Source: Christiangramia salexigens (GTDB taxonomy: Bacteria > Bacteroidota > Bacteroidia > Flavobacteriales > Flavobacteriaceae). From it: a stretch of DNA of 64,000 nt. The position numbers were made by a program, and so were the translations under genes. Each line of letters opens with the position of its first letter. Position 1 is the stretch's first letter. The notes under the pieces were generated by a model. The model did no database searches. It saw only the letters and a list, made by a program, of their open reading frames with translations, and was not told the DNA's origin. Of the stretch, positions 18,855 through 28,328 are shown piece after piece. Where the stretch lies: the NCBI RefSeq assembly GCF_001889005.1, contig NZ_CP018153.1:2914890-2978889 (forward strand), given 5' to 3'.

Positions 18855-21143
18855 TTGATAAAGAGCCTCGCTATTGTTTTAATCGCTATAAGCAGTATTT
18901 CACAAATAAATGCACAAAACCTTGAAGGGGAAGTATCGGCAGCTAATGGCAAAAGTCTGGAGAACGTAAAAATAGAGGAGCTTGCAAGCGGTAGAATAAT
19001 ATTTTCAGGAGTGAACGGAAAATTTCAATTTTCTGATCTTCAGTTTCCGGCCAAGCTTCGTTTTAGTTTATTGGGCTATGCTTCAAAAGTTGCAGTTTTT
19101 CAGAATTATAAAGAAGCTCTTGAAATTATTATGGAGGAAGAAGCAGCGCAGCTTTCCGAAATTATTCTACGAGGTTCCAACATTCCAAAATCTATAAGGA
19201 GAACACCTTCAGCTGTGGGGCTAATAAGTAAGGATGACCTAAAAAAGAGTGATAATTTTAATCTTGTCCAGAATTTCAATTTTGTACCGGGAGTATTTGT
19301 AAGTCAGGGAGCCTTAAATACGAACAAGATCAATATTCGCGGGATTGGTTCTCGTTCTCAATACAGCACTAACCGGATAAAGGCTTATATAAATGGTATT
19401 CCTCTAACCACGGCTGAAGGTGAGCTGACTCTGGATGACTTTGATCCCGAATTACTTGAGCGTATAGAAATTTATAAAGGTCCGGTTTCGTCCAGTTTTG
19501 GTGCAGGTCTTGGAGGCTCTATTAATCTTTATACTCCCAGATTGAGGAATGAACAAAAATCGGTTGTTGGAACATATACTTACGGAAGTTTCGATTCCAG
19601 GAAATATCGTGTAAACCTGAATTATGTAAAAGACAGTCTCGATCTTTCTATTGCTTATAATAATATTGAAAGCGAGGGTTTTCGTCAAAATGGGAATTAT
19701 GATCGTATCTCCATGACAGGAACCGCTGGTTACCTCAATAAAAGTGGGAATTACTGGTCTTTGTTCTTTTCTTATTCAAGTCTAAAAGCATATATACCGA
19801 GTTCCTTAAGCGAAACAGATTTTAAGAACAGTCCGGATAAGGCGGCCTTTACCTGGTTTCAGTCTGCCGGGTATGAGTCTTACGAAAGAAATGTATTTGG
19901 CGTTTCTTATGATCATAAATTCTCTGAAAACTTTAGAAGTGAAACTTCTGTATTCTTTAATTCCAGAGATGCTTATGAGCCAAGACCTTTTAATATTCTG
20001 GATGAGGATATGCATTCTGTTGGATTAAGAACTAAATTCAATTTAAATACTTCAGTTTTTGGGAAAACATCTGAGCTGAGCTTTGGTGCAGAGACCATGA
20101 TGGAATGGTATGAAACCAGTACATTTCAAAATCTATATGAAGACTTTGAAGCGAGGGAAAGTGTTGGTGGAGCGCGATTAAGTCAAAATTTTCAGGATAG
20201 AAAATATCTGAATCTATTTGCTGAAATTAATGCCGAACTTTCAGATGACTTACTTTTTGAAGCCGGGCTAAATTTTAATCTTACCGGCTATGAATTGGAG
20301 GATAGATTTAATGCAAATGAGAATGACCAATCTGGTGCATATAGCTTTGAGCCCGTGCTTTCTCCGAGAATAGGATTAAATTATGAGGCATTTACTGGAA
20401 AGAATTTCTATGCTTCCGCTAGTTATGGGTTCTCAACGCCTACGGTTTCTCAAACCCTTACTCCCGAAGGAAATATTAATACAGATCTAAAAACTGAAAC
20501 GGGAGTGAACTATGAAATAGGTTTTAAGGGGAACTGGTTGAAGAATAAACTTTATACAGAACTCAATCTATATTCCATTCAAACTAGAAACCTTCTTGTT
20601 GCCAGACGTGTCGGGCCAGATCAGTTTGTTGGTGTTAATGCGGGAAAGGCAGATCACAAAGGGGTTGAATTCAGTAGTGTTTTTAAAAGTCAGTTGACAG
20701 AAATGGTCAATATTAACTGGTTTTTAAATTCAAATATTAACTTCTATGAGTTTGATAAATTTGTTGATCTGGGGGAGAATTATTCAGGAAACGAATTACC
20801 CGGTATACCTAAATACATGGTCTCTCCGGGAATTGAGGTTTTAGTTCAGGATTTTACTGCAAGACTGAATTATCAGGCATTCGGAGAAATGGCGTTAAAC
20901 GATGCCAATTCAAAATATACGGATCCCTATGAATTACTCAATTTGAAATTGAATTATGATATTAGGTTATCTCGTTATTTTCAAGCCGGTGTAAACTTTG
21001 GTATAAATAATATCCTGAATGAACATTATGCTGCAAGTGTTGTGACAAATGCTGTAGGTTTTGGTAATTCTGAACCTCGTTATTATTACCCCGGGAACCC
21101 TAGGAATTATTATGGAGGTCTTCAGGTCAAATATAGTCTATAA
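18855..21143 (+). CDS. TonB-dependent outer-membrane receptor
   Basis: 762 residues. Signal peptide (1-20, ending INAQ), a short carboxypeptidase-regulatory-like domain (22-92), a plug domain (RRTPSAVGLISKDDLKK, FVPGVFVSQGALNTNKINIRG, IEIYKGPVSSSFGAG) and a 22-strand barrel ending in a final YSL. Such receptors import siderophores, vitamins or glycans with TonB energy; the substrate is not readable and no SusD partner is adjacent. No ATG is available: TTG at 18855 or ATT just before it must start translation. The preceding 170 bases hold no gene. Confidence 0.93.
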   Translation: MIKSLAIVLIAISSISQINAQNLEGEVSAANGKSLENVKIEELASGRIIFSGVNGKFQFSDLQFPAKLRFSLLGYASKVAVFQNYKEALEIIMEEEAAQLSEIILRGSNIPKSIRRTPSAVGLISKDDLKKSDNFNLVQNFNFVPGVFVSQGALNTNKINIRGIGSRSQYSTNRIKAYINGIPLTTAEGELTLDDFDPELLERIEIYKGPVSSSFGAGLGGSINLYTPRLRNEQKSVVGTYTYGSFDSRKYRVNLNYVKDSLDLSIAYNNIESEGFRQNGNYDRISMTGTAGYLNKSGNYWSLFFSYSSLKAYIPSSLSETDFKNSPDKAAFTWFQSAGYESYERNVFGVSYDHKFSENFRSETSVFFNSRDAYEPRPFNILDEDMHSVGLRTKFNLNTSVFGKTSELSFGAETMMEWYETSTFQNLYEDFEARESVGGARLSQNFQDRKYLNLFAEINAELSDDLLFEAGLNFNLTGYELEDRFNANENDQSGAYSFEPVLSPRIGLNYEAFTGKNFYASASYGFSTPTVSQTLTPEGNINTDLKTETGVNYEIGFKGNWLKNKLYTELNLYSIQTRNLLVARRVGPDQFVGVNAGKADHKGVEFSSVFKSQLTEMVNINWFLNSNINFYEFDKFVDLGENYSGNELPGIPKYMVSPGIEVLVQDFTARLNYQAFGEMALNDANSKYTDPYELLNLKLNYDIRLSRYFQAGVNFGINNILNEHYAASVVTNAVGFGNSEPRYYYPGNPRNYYGGLQVKYSL

Positions 21144-21166
21144 GGGGTATTGTAAAACCTGGTGAT

Positions 21167-21619
21167 TTATTTTCTAACTACATCCGGTACCATAAACTCA
21201 TAATTGCCACCATGTTTAATAACATCGCGAACTACAGTAGATGAAATATGAGCTTTGCCGGAACTAGCGATCAAAAAAATACTTTCTATACCAGACATTT
21301 TAAAATTGGTCTGTCCGATGGCTTTTTCAAATTCTAGATCCTGCCCGTTTCTCAACCCCCTCAATATAAAAGCCGCATCTTGGGATTTACAGAAATCCAC
21401 GGTGAGTCCCGTATAGGTCTCTACCTTGATCTTTGGCTCTTTCTCATAGGTCTTTTGTAAAAAGCCTAGACGCTCCTCAAGACTAAACATGTATTTCTTA
21501 CTAGAATTTGTGCCTATTGCGAGAATGATCTCATCAAATAATGGCAGTGCCCTATCTATGATATCGGTATGTCCTAGAGTTAGAGGGTCGAATGATCCGG
21601 GGAATACTGCTTTTCTCAT
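21167..21619 (-). CDS. coaD: Phosphopantetheine adenylyltransferase
   Basis: 150 residues. Fourth step of coenzyme A synthesis (4'-phosphopantetheine + ATP). The start AVFPGSFDPLTLGHTDII contains the T/HxGH nucleotidyltransferase motif, and ISSTVVRD near the end is the ISSTxxR motif. FILRGLRNGQDLEFE is also conserved. It lies 51 bases downstream of ddl on the same strand. Confidence 0.97.
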   Translation of the reverse strand: MRKAVFPGSFDPLTLGHTDIIDRALPLFDEIILAIGTNSSKKYMFSLEERLGFLQKTYEKEPKIKVETYTGLTVDFCKSQDAAFILRGLRNGQDLEFEKAIGQTNFKMSGIESIFLIASSGKAHISSTVVRDVIKHGGNYEFMVPDVVRK

Positions 21620-21670
21620 CAGTCGTTTTTATTGAGTTATTGGGATATAAGATAATTAGAAAATCTGTGT

Positions 21671-22654
21671 TTAGGATTTTATTGCGGCTTCAATGGCACT
21701 TCCAAACAATTCCGTTAGGCTGATTCCTGCTTTTTCTGCCTGCTGAGGGAGTATACTCGCCTGGCTTAATCCGGGTGTTGTATTCATTTCGATAAAGTGA
21801 GGTTCACCATTATGGAAAATAAATTCTGAACGTGTATAGCCGCTCATCTTTAATTTTTTATAGATCATCTTTGCGATCTCCTGAACCTTCTGGGTATCTT
21901 CTTCCGAAATTCTAGCCGGGGTGATCTCCTGTGATTTCCCTAAATATTTGGCCTCATAATCGAAGAATTCGTTTTCCGAAACAATTTCGGTTACCGGCAA
22001 GGCGAGGATCTCGCCTTTATAGGTGATAACGCCAACCGAAACCTCGGTGCCATCCAGAAAAGATTCAATGATAGCTTCGTTATCTTCAGTAAAGGCTGTC
22101 TTCGCCGCTGGAATAAGTTCTTCTTCCAGTTTTACCTTGGTTATACCAAAACTGCTTCCGGCACGATTAGCTTTAACAAAACATGGAAGACCTACTTTAT
22201 TGACAATTTCTGAGGTATTGATTTCTTCATCTTTATTGAGGAAATAATTTACCGCAGTTTTTACACCATATGGCTTTAAAACACTAATAAGATCCCTCTT
22301 GTTAAATGTAAGTGCCGCCTGATAGTAACCGCAGCTGGTTTGAGGAATTCCAACGAGGTCCAGATAAGCCTGAAGAAGCCCATTTTCACCCGGGGTTCCA
22401 TGTATGGTATTAAAGACACAGTCAAAACTAATGAGCTGGTCATTAATGGTAACCGTGAAATTACTTTTGTTAATTGGATATGGTGTATCATCATCTGCGA
22501 TCACAAACCATTCGCTTTGCAGAATATGTACCCGATATGGCTCGTAGAGCTCACTATCAAGATTTTTGTAAACTATGTTTCCACTATTTATAGAGATGCG
22601 GTATTCACTGGAATATCCGCCCATTGCGATCGCAATTTTTTTCTTCATATTCAA
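21671..22654 (-). CDS. ddl: D-alanine--D-alanine ligase
   Basis: 327 residues, ATP-grasp enzyme that makes the D-Ala-D-Ala dipeptide for peptidoglycan. Motifs: IAMGGYSSEYRISINSG at the start, NTIHGTPGENGLLQAYLDLVGIP, VKANRAGSSFGITKV (ATP-side Lys), EVSVGVITYKGEILALPVTEI, the omega-loop region and FIEMNTTPGLSQASILPQQA with the Mg-binding Glu and Asn. A second ATG 6 bases downstream (MKKKIAIAMGG) may be the real start. TATTTTTG at 22686-22679 is a likely promoter box. Confidence 0.97.
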   Translation of the reverse strand: MNMKKKIAIAMGGYSSEYRISINSGNIVYKNLDSELYEPYRVHILQSEWFVIADDDTPYPINKSNFTVTINDQLISFDCVFNTIHGTPGENGLLQAYLDLVGIPQTSCGYYQAALTFNKRDLISVLKPYGVKTAVNYFLNKDEEINTSEIVNKVGLPCFVKANRAGSSFGITKVKLEEELIPAAKTAFTEDNEAIIESFLDGTEVSVGVITYKGEILALPVTEIVSENEFFDYEAKYLGKSQEITPARISEEDTQKVQEIAKMIYKKLKMSGYTRSEFIFHNGEPHFIEMNTTPGLSQASILPQQAEKAGISLTELFGSAIEAAIKS

Positions 22655-22724
22655 TATATACGGTTAGAAGTCGTTAAACAAAAATATCACTTAAAAGGGC
22701 AGTCACCAAAACCAAAGGGTTTTA

Positions 22725-22732
22725 TATCTTTG
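22725..22732 (+). promoter_or_regulatory. Promoter -7 box of the PASTA-rluA operon
   Basis: TATCTTTG 17 bases before the ATG at 22750, an exact TAnnTTTG match. Confidence 0.6.
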
Positions 22733-22749
22733 CCCATTATAATAAGACT

Positions 22750-23367
22750 ATGGGATTATTTCGATTTATTTTTAGCAAGACCTTTTTAATACAGCTGGTT
22801 CTGGCTGTAATAATTTTGATCGTACTGGCATTTTTTGCAATGCAGTGGCTGGATTATTCTACCAATCAGGATCAAAGAATTGAGGTGCCGGATCTTGCAA
22901 AATTAAATCTTGATGTGGTGGAAGATAAGCTTGACGAACTGGAACTGGATTATGAAATTCTGGATTCAGCAAATTTTAATCCGGACTATCCAAGATATTC
23001 GGTAATAGATCAGGTGCCGGCCCCGGGGAAATTTGTAAAGGAAGATCGTAAAATATATCTCACTCTAAATCCATCTGGTTACCGAAAGATCAAGATTCCG
23101 GAAAATCTTATCCGAAAGACCAGAAGGCAGGTAGAACCTACATTGCGTTCTCTTGGATTCAAGATAGGCGAGATCTCTTATAAACCGGATATTGCCCAGG
23201 ATGCAGTACTGGAATTACGTCATAATGGCAAAACCGTAAATGCCGGTGATGAATTGATGAAAACTTCTACCATAGATCTTATCCTGGGAGATGATTCAGG
23301 GAAATACACCAAAAAGAACGAAGATCCTGATAACCAAAATACCGAAAGCGAAATTGATGAATTCTAA
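22750..23367 (+). CDS. PASTA-domain membrane protein
   Basis: 205 residues. One membrane helix (about 8-30) then PASTA repeats: IEVPDLAKLNLDVVEDKLDELELDYEI with PGKFVKEDRKIYLTLN, and a second IKIPENLIRKTRRQVEPTLRSLGFKIG. PASTA domains bind peptidoglycan fragments or help kinases and penicillin-binding proteins dock on cell wall, but here no kinase or transpeptidase domain is attached. The 3' end overlaps the RluA-type gene by 11 bases. It neighbours ddl, which may point to cell-wall work. Confidence 0.88.
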   Translation: MGLFRFIFSKTFLIQLVLAVIILIVLAFFAMQWLDYSTNQDQRIEVPDLAKLNLDVVEDKLDELELDYEILDSANFNPDYPRYSVIDQVPAPGKFVKEDRKIYLTLNPSGYRKIKIPENLIRKTRRQVEPTLRSLGFKIGEISYKPDIAQDAVLELRHNGKTVNAGDELMKTSTIDLILGDDSGKYTKKNEDPDNQNTESEIDEF

Positions 23368-24415
23368 TAAAGACCAGAAAGAGGAACTAGAGGAGCAAGA
23401 CCAGGAAGAGAGTCTTTACGAACACCATAAATTTACAGCTGAGGTTGGTCAAAAACCGCTGCGATTAGATAAATATTTGATGAATTTTATTGAGAACGCT
23501 ACGCGTAATAAGATTCAGAAAGCCGCAAAAAGCGGTAATATTTATGTGAATAATGAAACAGTAAAACAGAATTACAAAGTAAAGGGAGGCGATGTTATTC
23601 AGGTGATGTTCGAGCATCCACCTTATGAGTACCTTCTGGTTCCCGAAGATATTCCATTGGATATCGTTTATGAGGATGATACTTTACTTGTGGTAAATAA
23701 ACCAGCAGGAATGGTCGTGCATCCGGGCCATGGAAATTACAGCGGAACTCTTATCAACGCACTTGTACATCACTTTGAAAATCTTCCAGTAAACAGTAGT
23801 GAACGTCCGGGGCTTGTACATCGTATAGATAAAGATACCAGTGGTCTGCTTGTGATCGCCAAGACGGAAGAGGCAATGGCCCATCTGTCAAAACAGTTTT
23901 TTGATAAATCCAGCGAACGCGAATACGTAGCTATTGTGTGGGGTAATGTTGAAGAAGATGAGGGGACTATTGAAGGTAATATAGGAAGAAACCCAAAAAA
24001 CCGTTTACAGAACATGGTGTATACCGGGGATGAATCCGATAATGGCAAGCCTGCAGTCACTCATTTCAAGGTTATTGAGCGACTGGGTTATGTTACACTG
24101 GTTTCATGTAAACTTGAAACAGGAAGAACGCACCAGATACGTGTGCATATGAAGTATATAGGCCATACTCTTTTTAATGATGAAAGATATGGAGGGGACA
24201 GGATCCTAAAGGGGACTACTTTTACCAAATACAAGCAATTTGTGGAAAATTGTTTCAAAATACTTCCAAGACAAGCCTTACATGCAAAAACACTTGGATT
24301 TGTTCATCCCGCTACCGGAAAATGGATGAGTTTTAATACCGATATACCTCAGGATATGCTGGATTGTATAGAAAAGTGGAGGGCTTATGCCAAGAATCAG
24401 CTTGAAGGTCTTTAG
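23357..24415 (+). CDS. RluA-family 23S rRNA pseudouridine synthase (RluD-like)
   Basis: 352 residues from ATG 23357. An acidic N-terminus is followed by an S4 RNA-binding domain (about 35-85, RLDKYLMNFIENATRNKIQKA) and the catalytic domain with HRIDKDTSGLLVIAK, which holds the catalytic Asp, plus GRTHQIRVHMKYIGHTL. The 352-residue length and S4 domain fit RluD or RluC rather than RluA itself; I leave the symbol open. Overlaps the PASTA gene by 11 bases. Confidence 0.92.
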   Translation: MNSNKDQKEELEEQDQEESLYEHHKFTAEVGQKPLRLDKYLMNFIENATRNKIQKAAKSGNIYVNNETVKQNYKVKGGDVIQVMFEHPPYEYLLVPEDIPLDIVYEDDTLLVVNKPAGMVVHPGHGNYSGTLINALVHHFENLPVNSSERPGLVHRIDKDTSGLLVIAKTEEAMAHLSKQFFDKSSEREYVAIVWGNVEEDEGTIEGNIGRNPKNRLQNMVYTGDESDNGKPAVTHFKVIERLGYVTLVSCKLETGRTHQIRVHMKYIGHTLFNDERYGGDRILKGTTFTKYKQFVENCFKILPRQALHAKTLGFVHPATGKWMSFNTDIPQDMLDCIEKWRAYAKNQLEGL

Positions 24416-24483
24416 GATAGGGGGCTTCTATCGCTGCATAAGAAACAAGTTTCGGGTATATTTCGGGTTTTACGGCTATATTT

Positions 24484-24491
24484 TATCTTTG
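24484..24491 (+). promoter_or_regulatory. Promoter -7 box of yaaA
   Basis: TATCTTTG, 22 bases upstream of the ATG at 24514. The upstream TTTC at 24461 may serve as a weak -33 element. Confidence 0.55.
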
Positions 24492-24513
24492 GTAAAAAAT
24501 TAAGAGAAAAGAA

Positions 24514-25275
24514 ATGAAAATTGTTGTTTCTCCGGCTAAAACGCTGGATTATGAATCTGACTTACCAACCTCCAGAGGTACTCAACCCGAATTTCTTGAG
24601 ACTGCAGCAAAGATAAATAAGAAATTAGCCAGACAGTCCAGGAAGGATATTTCAGATCTTATGGGTATTAGTGATAAACTAGCAGAGCTTAATTACTCAA
24701 GATATCAGGAATTCGAGGAGGATCACAATAAGAAAAATTCAAGACCTGCGATGTATGCTTTCAATGGTGATGTATATACAGGTCTTGATGCATATAGTAT
24801 AGACACGGAAAAACTGGATAAAGTTCAGAATACCCTCAGAATTTTATCCGGGATGTATGGGATTTTAAGGCCATTGGATCTTATCCAGCCTTATCGCCTC
24901 GAAATGGGGACTTCCTTTGGTATAGAACGTAAAAAGAATCTTTATGAGGTCTGGCAGGATAAGTTGACAACTTATCTCAATAATGAATTGGAGGACGACG
25001 AATTATTCCTAAATCTTGCCAGTAACGAATATTTCAAGGCTGTAAATTCTAAGAAACTTAAGGTTGATGTGGTGTCACCTATTTTTAAGGATTTTAAGAA
25101 CGGTAAGCTTAAAGTTATCAGCTTCTTTGCCAAGAAGGCCAGAGGAGCTATGGTGCGTTATATCCTAGACAATGATTGTAGAAATCTGGATGATGTCAAA
25201 GGATTTGATGTGGATGGATACAGATTTAGTGAGGAACATACCGTTAAGGAAAATGAACCAACCTTTATAAGATAA
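24514..25275 (+). CDS. yaaA: Peroxide stress protein YaaA (DUF328)
   Basis: 253 residues, full length. The start [14 protein letters not shown], the [17 protein letters not shown] segment, [24 protein letters not shown] and the late [29 protein letters not shown] are the family motifs. In E. coli YaaA limits free iron during hydrogen peroxide stress and binds DNA. It is followed 5 bases later by a uracil-DNA-glycosylase-like gene, which fits a link with oxidative DNA damage (inference). Confidence 0.95.
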   Translation: MKIVVSPAKTLDYESDLPTSRGTQPEFLETAAKINKKLARQSRKDISDLMGISDKLAELNYSRYQEFEEDHNKKNSRPAMYAFNGDVYTGLDAYSIDTEKLDKVQNTLRILSGMYGILRPLDLIQPYRLEMGTSFGIERKKNLYEVWQDKLTTYLNNELEDDELFLNLASNEYFKAVNSKKLKVDVVSPIFKDFKNGKLKVISFFAKKARGAMVRYILDNDCRNLDDVKGFDVDGYRFSEEHTVKENEPTFIR

Positions 25276-25280
25276 ACTCT

Positions 25281-25946
25281 TTGGAACTTTTTCATCATAA
25301 ACATCCCTTTCCTCCCTTTATACCCGATAATGCGACAAAGCTAATTGTTGGAACTCTCCCACCGCCCAGATTTACTAAAAGGCAATTAAAGGAAGATGAT
25401 GTCGATTTTTGTTATGGAAGCCGGGATGGATTATTATGGATTATTCTTGACAGGATCTTTGATTTAAACCTTAAGTTCGAGAATACTGAAGAAGCTGTGG
25501 AGCAAAGAAAGGAATTTCTAATATCCAGAAATATCGGTATCTGTGATGTAGTGGAGAGCAGCCGGAGAGTAAAAGTGGATGCTTCAGATCTCGGCATGCA
25601 AAAGGTGGAATTAAGAGATATGATAGGTATCCTGAAAAACCATCCAAAAGTTGAAACACTCATATTCACCGGTGGAAATTCTAAAAATGGTCCGGAATAT
25701 TTTTTCAGGAAATATTTAAAGGAATCAGATCACGAGATCAGCTTAAAAGTGATCTCCTCCAAAACACCGAGAATTCATCAATTTGTGCTGGACGGACGGC
25801 TCATTAAGACAGTTTCACTAACAGCTCCTTCAGGCGCGGCTAATATTGCGGTAGGTAGTTCGCAATTATATAAGGAACTTAAAAAGAAGAACCCTGAATT
25901 CAATACTATTGATTTCAGGGTTCTTCAGTATAAGGAATTCTTTTAA
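25281..25946 (+). CDS. Uracil-DNA glycosylase superfamily-like protein
   Basis: 221 residues starting at TTG 25281, 5 bases after yaaA; no ATG is near. KLIVGTLPPPRF near residue 20 resembles the first UDG motif, IGICDVVESSRR follows, VETLIFTGGNSKNG is a central strand-loop, and SLTAPSGAANIAVGS near the end sits where the second UDG motif is expected. I am fairly sure of the fold, not of base specificity. The last codons contain a 13-base perfect inverted repeat that looks like the terminator of the convergent THX gene. Confidence 0.65.
   Translation: MELFHHKHPFPPFIPDNATKLIVGTLPPPRFTKRQLKEDDVDFCYGSRDGLLWIILDRIFDLNLKFENTEEAVEQRKEFLISRNIGICDVVESSRRVKVDASDLGMQKVELRDMIGILKNHPKVETLIFTGGNSKNGPEYFFRKYLKESDHEISLKVISSKTPRIHQFVLDGRLIKTVSLTAPSGAANIAVGSSQLYKELKKKNPEFNTIDFRVLQYKEFF
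25881..25926 (-). terminator. Terminator of the THX gene, lying inside the UDG-like coding sequence
   Basis: GAAGAACCCTGAA (25886-25898) and TTCAGGGTTCTTC (25914-25926) are perfect reverse complements with a 15-base loop. On the minus strand the hairpin is followed by five T, the form of a rho-independent terminator for the gene ending at 25956. It lies wholly within the last 21 codons of the plus-strand gene. Confidence 0.65.
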
Positions 25947-25955
25947 TTTACTTTG

Positions 25956-26090
25956 CTACTGTAATTCTTTTTTATCCTGGTTGGCCAGAGTAGTAGGTTT
26001 GATCTTAAACTTTCTACGTTTAGGTCTTAATTTACCACTTGTGCCTATAGCGATTTTACCGCGTTTGGTTTTTTTATCACCTTTTCCCAT
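25956..26090 (-). CDS. 30S ribosomal protein THX
   Basis: A 44-residue, very basic protein: MGKGDKKTKRGKIAIGTSG followed by KLRPKRRKFKIK and ending KELQ. The pattern GD.KT.RGKI..GT.GK.RP. is that of the small ribosomal protein Thx of Thermus and its Bacteroidota homologues, which sits at the head of the 30S subunit and stabilises it. It is too short for usual length cut-offs. The ATG is at 26090, and the gene is followed by a hairpin-T5 terminator inside the neighbouring gene. It lies 3 bases after another tiny gene on the same strand. Confidence 0.88.
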   Translation of the reverse strand: MGKGDKKTKRGKIAIGTSGKLRPKRRKFKIKPTTLANQDKKELQ

Positions 26091-26093
26091 GAA

Positions 26094-26237
26094 TTACTGT
26101 TTATTTTGTTGGTCTTTGATGGTTTTTTCATCAATATCCACTTCATTCGTCTTTTCATTTCTATTACCGGTAGGATTCGTTGGATTTTTTTGATCCTTAC
26201 TTCTTTCCCGGTGATTATCTTTAATAGGTCCTCCCAT
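26094..26237 (-). CDS. Short hydrophilic protein of unknown function
   Basis: A 47-residue open frame from ATG 26237 to TAA: MGGPIKDNHRERSKDQKNPT, then NPTGNRNEKTNEVDIDEKT and DQQNKQ. It is charged, Asn/Lys/Asp-rich and probably disordered, with no motif I recognise. It ends 3 bases before the THX start on the same strand and begins with a standard ATG, so the two are likely co-transcribed. Coding status rests on this arrangement only. Confidence 0.5.
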   Translation of the reverse strand: MGGPIKDNHRERSKDQKNPTNPTGNRNEKTNEVDIDEKTIKDQQNKQ

Positions 26238-26308
26238 AATAATTATTTTTAAGATTCAATCTAAGATAGGCAGAACTAAGCTAAAAAGCTGCTAAAGGCC
26301 TGTTACAA

Positions 26309-27079
26309 TTAGGTTAAAGCTTTAACATTTGCAACGAATTTATCTGTCTTTTCCAAGCCATGTTCGTTAATATGCTTAATAAAGGCACTTCCAATTATTG
26401 CTCCTTTGGCATATTGTGTAGCCTGATTAAAAGTGTCTTTATCTTTGATCCCAAAACCAACGATCTGTGGATTATTGAGGTTAAGCTCGTGAATTCTTTT
26501 GAAGTAGTCTCTGGTTTCATCGCTAAATCCTGATGTAGATCCTGTAACACTCGCGCTGCTTACCATATATATGAAACCATCTGAAACCGAGTCTATAAAT
26601 TTTATCCTTTCATCTGAAGTTTGTGGGGTAATGAGAAAGACGTTGATAAGGCCATATTTCTCAAATAATGACTGATATTTTTCGTGATATACATCTACGG
26701 GAAGATCGGGAATGATCAGTCCGTCAATACCGGCATTTTGGCACTTTTGGCAAAACTTTTCAACACCGTACTGAAGTATTGGATTAAAATAACCCATAAT
26801 GATCAATGGAATTTCTACCTCATTGCGGATTCCTTCAAGTTGTGCGAATAATTTTTGGGTTGTCATTCCATTTTTTAAAGCTTTAGTAGAGCTTTCCTGG
26901 ATAGTTGGTCCATCTGCTAAAGGATCGCTGAATGGGAGGCCAATTTCAATAAAATCAACGCCATTAGTTTCCAGATCTTTAATGATTCTGGTTGTATCAT
27001 TTATTTCCGGGTAACCCGCAGTGAAATATATTGAAAGCAATTTTTTATCTGCCTGTAACTTCTTCTTGATTCGGTTCAT
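26309..27079 (-). CDS. trpA: Tryptophan synthase alpha subunit
   Basis: 256 residues. Cleaves indole-3-glycerol phosphate to indole and glyceraldehyde 3-phosphate, channelling indole to TrpB. Motifs: YFTAGYPEINDT, DFIEIGLPFSDPLADGPTIQ with the catalytic Glu, IMGYFNPILQYG, GLIIPDLPVD with the catalytic Asp, and VGFGIKD. Last gene of the trpEGDCFBA operon, 66 bases after trpB. Confidence 0.98.
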   Translation of the reverse strand: MNRIKKKLQADKKLLSIYFTAGYPEINDTTRIIKDLETNGVDFIEIGLPFSDPLADGPTIQESSTKALKNGMTTQKLFAQLEGIRNEVEIPLIIMGYFNPILQYGVEKFCQKCQNAGIDGLIIPDLPVDVYHEKYQSLFEKYGLINVFLITPQTSDERIKFIDSVSDGFIYMVSSASVTGSTSGFSDETRDYFKRIHELNLNNPQIVGFGIKDKDTFNQATQYAKGAIIGSAFIKHINEHGLEKTDKFVANVKALT

Positions 27080-27145
27080 TATAATGAATCTTTAAAATGC
27101 CTGCTGATGCTATTGATTTCAAAAGAATTTAATCAGCAGATTATA

Positions 27146-28327
27146 TTACAAATTAAAATAGTCGATATAGGTATTAAGGTCTTTATCTCCGCGTCCTGAA
27201 AGGTTGATAACTACAATATCATCTTCCTTGAATTTGCGGTCTTCAAAGATCGCTAAAGCGTGTGAGGTTTCTATTGCCGGAATGATTCCCTCTAACTTAG
27301 CAAGTTCCAGTCCTGCTTTCATAGCGGCCTCATCTGTGATACTGATGAATTCGCCTCGTCCACTTGTAAAGAGGTTTGCGTGCATTGGCCCTACACCCGG
27401 ATAATCAAGACCTGCAGAGATCGAATAAGGTTCTGTGATCTGGCCGTCACCGGTTTGCATCAATAAAGTTTTACTTCCGTGAATAATACCTGCATTTCCA
27501 AGTGCTGAGGTTGCTGCACTTTCTCCCGAATCAATTCCCTTTCCTGCAGCCTCTACAGCAATAATCCCAACTTTCGGGTTATCCAAATAGTGATAATAAG
27601 CTCCCGCAGCATTGCTTCCGCCGCCCACGCAGGCTACGACATAATCTGGATCTTCTTTGCCTTCTTTTTCCTTTAACTGATATTTGATCTCTTCTGAGAT
27701 TACACTTTGAAATCTGGCAACCATATCGGGGTAAGGATGTGGCCCCACTACAGATCCAATAATATAATGCGTATCTACCGGATTATTGATCCAATCCCTT
27801 ATAGCTTCATTGGTAGCGTCCTTTAGTGTTTTACTTCCCGATTTTGCGGGAACCACCTTTGCACCAAGCATTTTCATTCTCGCAACATTTGGAGCCTGTC
27901 TTTCTATATCTATTTCTCCCATATATACGATACACTCCATGCCCATTAGTGCGCAAACCGTAGCGGTTGCAACACCATGCTGGCCGGCACCCGTTTCGGC
28001 AATGATCCTTTTCTTGCCCAACTTTTGAGCCATCAGGATCTGGCCAATGGTATTATTCACTTTATGTGCGCCTGTATGACAAAGATCTTCTCTTTTTAAG
28101 TAAACCTTAGTGCCGTATTTTTCACTAAATCGTTTAGCATAATATAAAGGAGTTGGCCTGCCAACATATTCTCTTAGCAGATCCTTGAACTCTTTTTGAA
28201 AAGACTCTTCCTGCATTATTTTTAAATAGCGGGAACGTAATTCTTCTACATTAGGATATAGCATTTCTGGGATGTAAGCACCTCCAAATTCACCATAATA
28301 CCCTTTTTCATCAACCTGATAGCTCAT
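27146..28327 (-). CDS. trpB: Tryptophan synthase beta subunit
   Basis: 393 residues, PLP enzyme joining indole and serine. [12 protein letters not shown] at the start, [17 protein letters not shown] with the PLP lysine, [27 protein letters not shown] for phosphate binding, and [16 protein letters not shown]. Ordinary TrpB1 length and motifs. One base separates it from trpF. Confidence 0.99.
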   Translation of the reverse strand: MSYQVDEKGYYGEFGGAYIPEMLYPNVEELRSRYLKIMQEESFQKEFKDLLREYVGRPTPLYYAKRFSEKYGTKVYLKREDLCHTGAHKVNNTIGQILMAQKLGKKRIIAETGAGQHGVATATVCALMGMECIVYMGEIDIERQAPNVARMKMLGAKVVPAKSGSKTLKDATNEAIRDWINNPVDTHYIIGSVVGPHPYPDMVARFQSVISEEIKYQLKEKEGKEDPDYVVACVGGGSNAAGAYYHYLDNPKVGIIAVEAAGKGIDSGESAATSALGNAGIIHGSKTLLMQTGDGQITEPYSISAGLDYPGVGPMHANLFTSGRGEFISITDEAAMKAGLELAKLEGIIPAIETSHALAIFEDRKFKEDDIVVINLSGRGDKDLNTYIDYFNL

Positions 28328-28328
28328 C

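Noticed and set aside
26241..26308. Possible terminator after trpA
   Set aside because: Only a weak AGCT/AGCT pairing without a T run; not convincing.
28014..28100. Possible TrpB/TrpA fusion or internal duplication
   Set aside because: Reading the motifs in order shows ordinary separate trpB and trpA genes.
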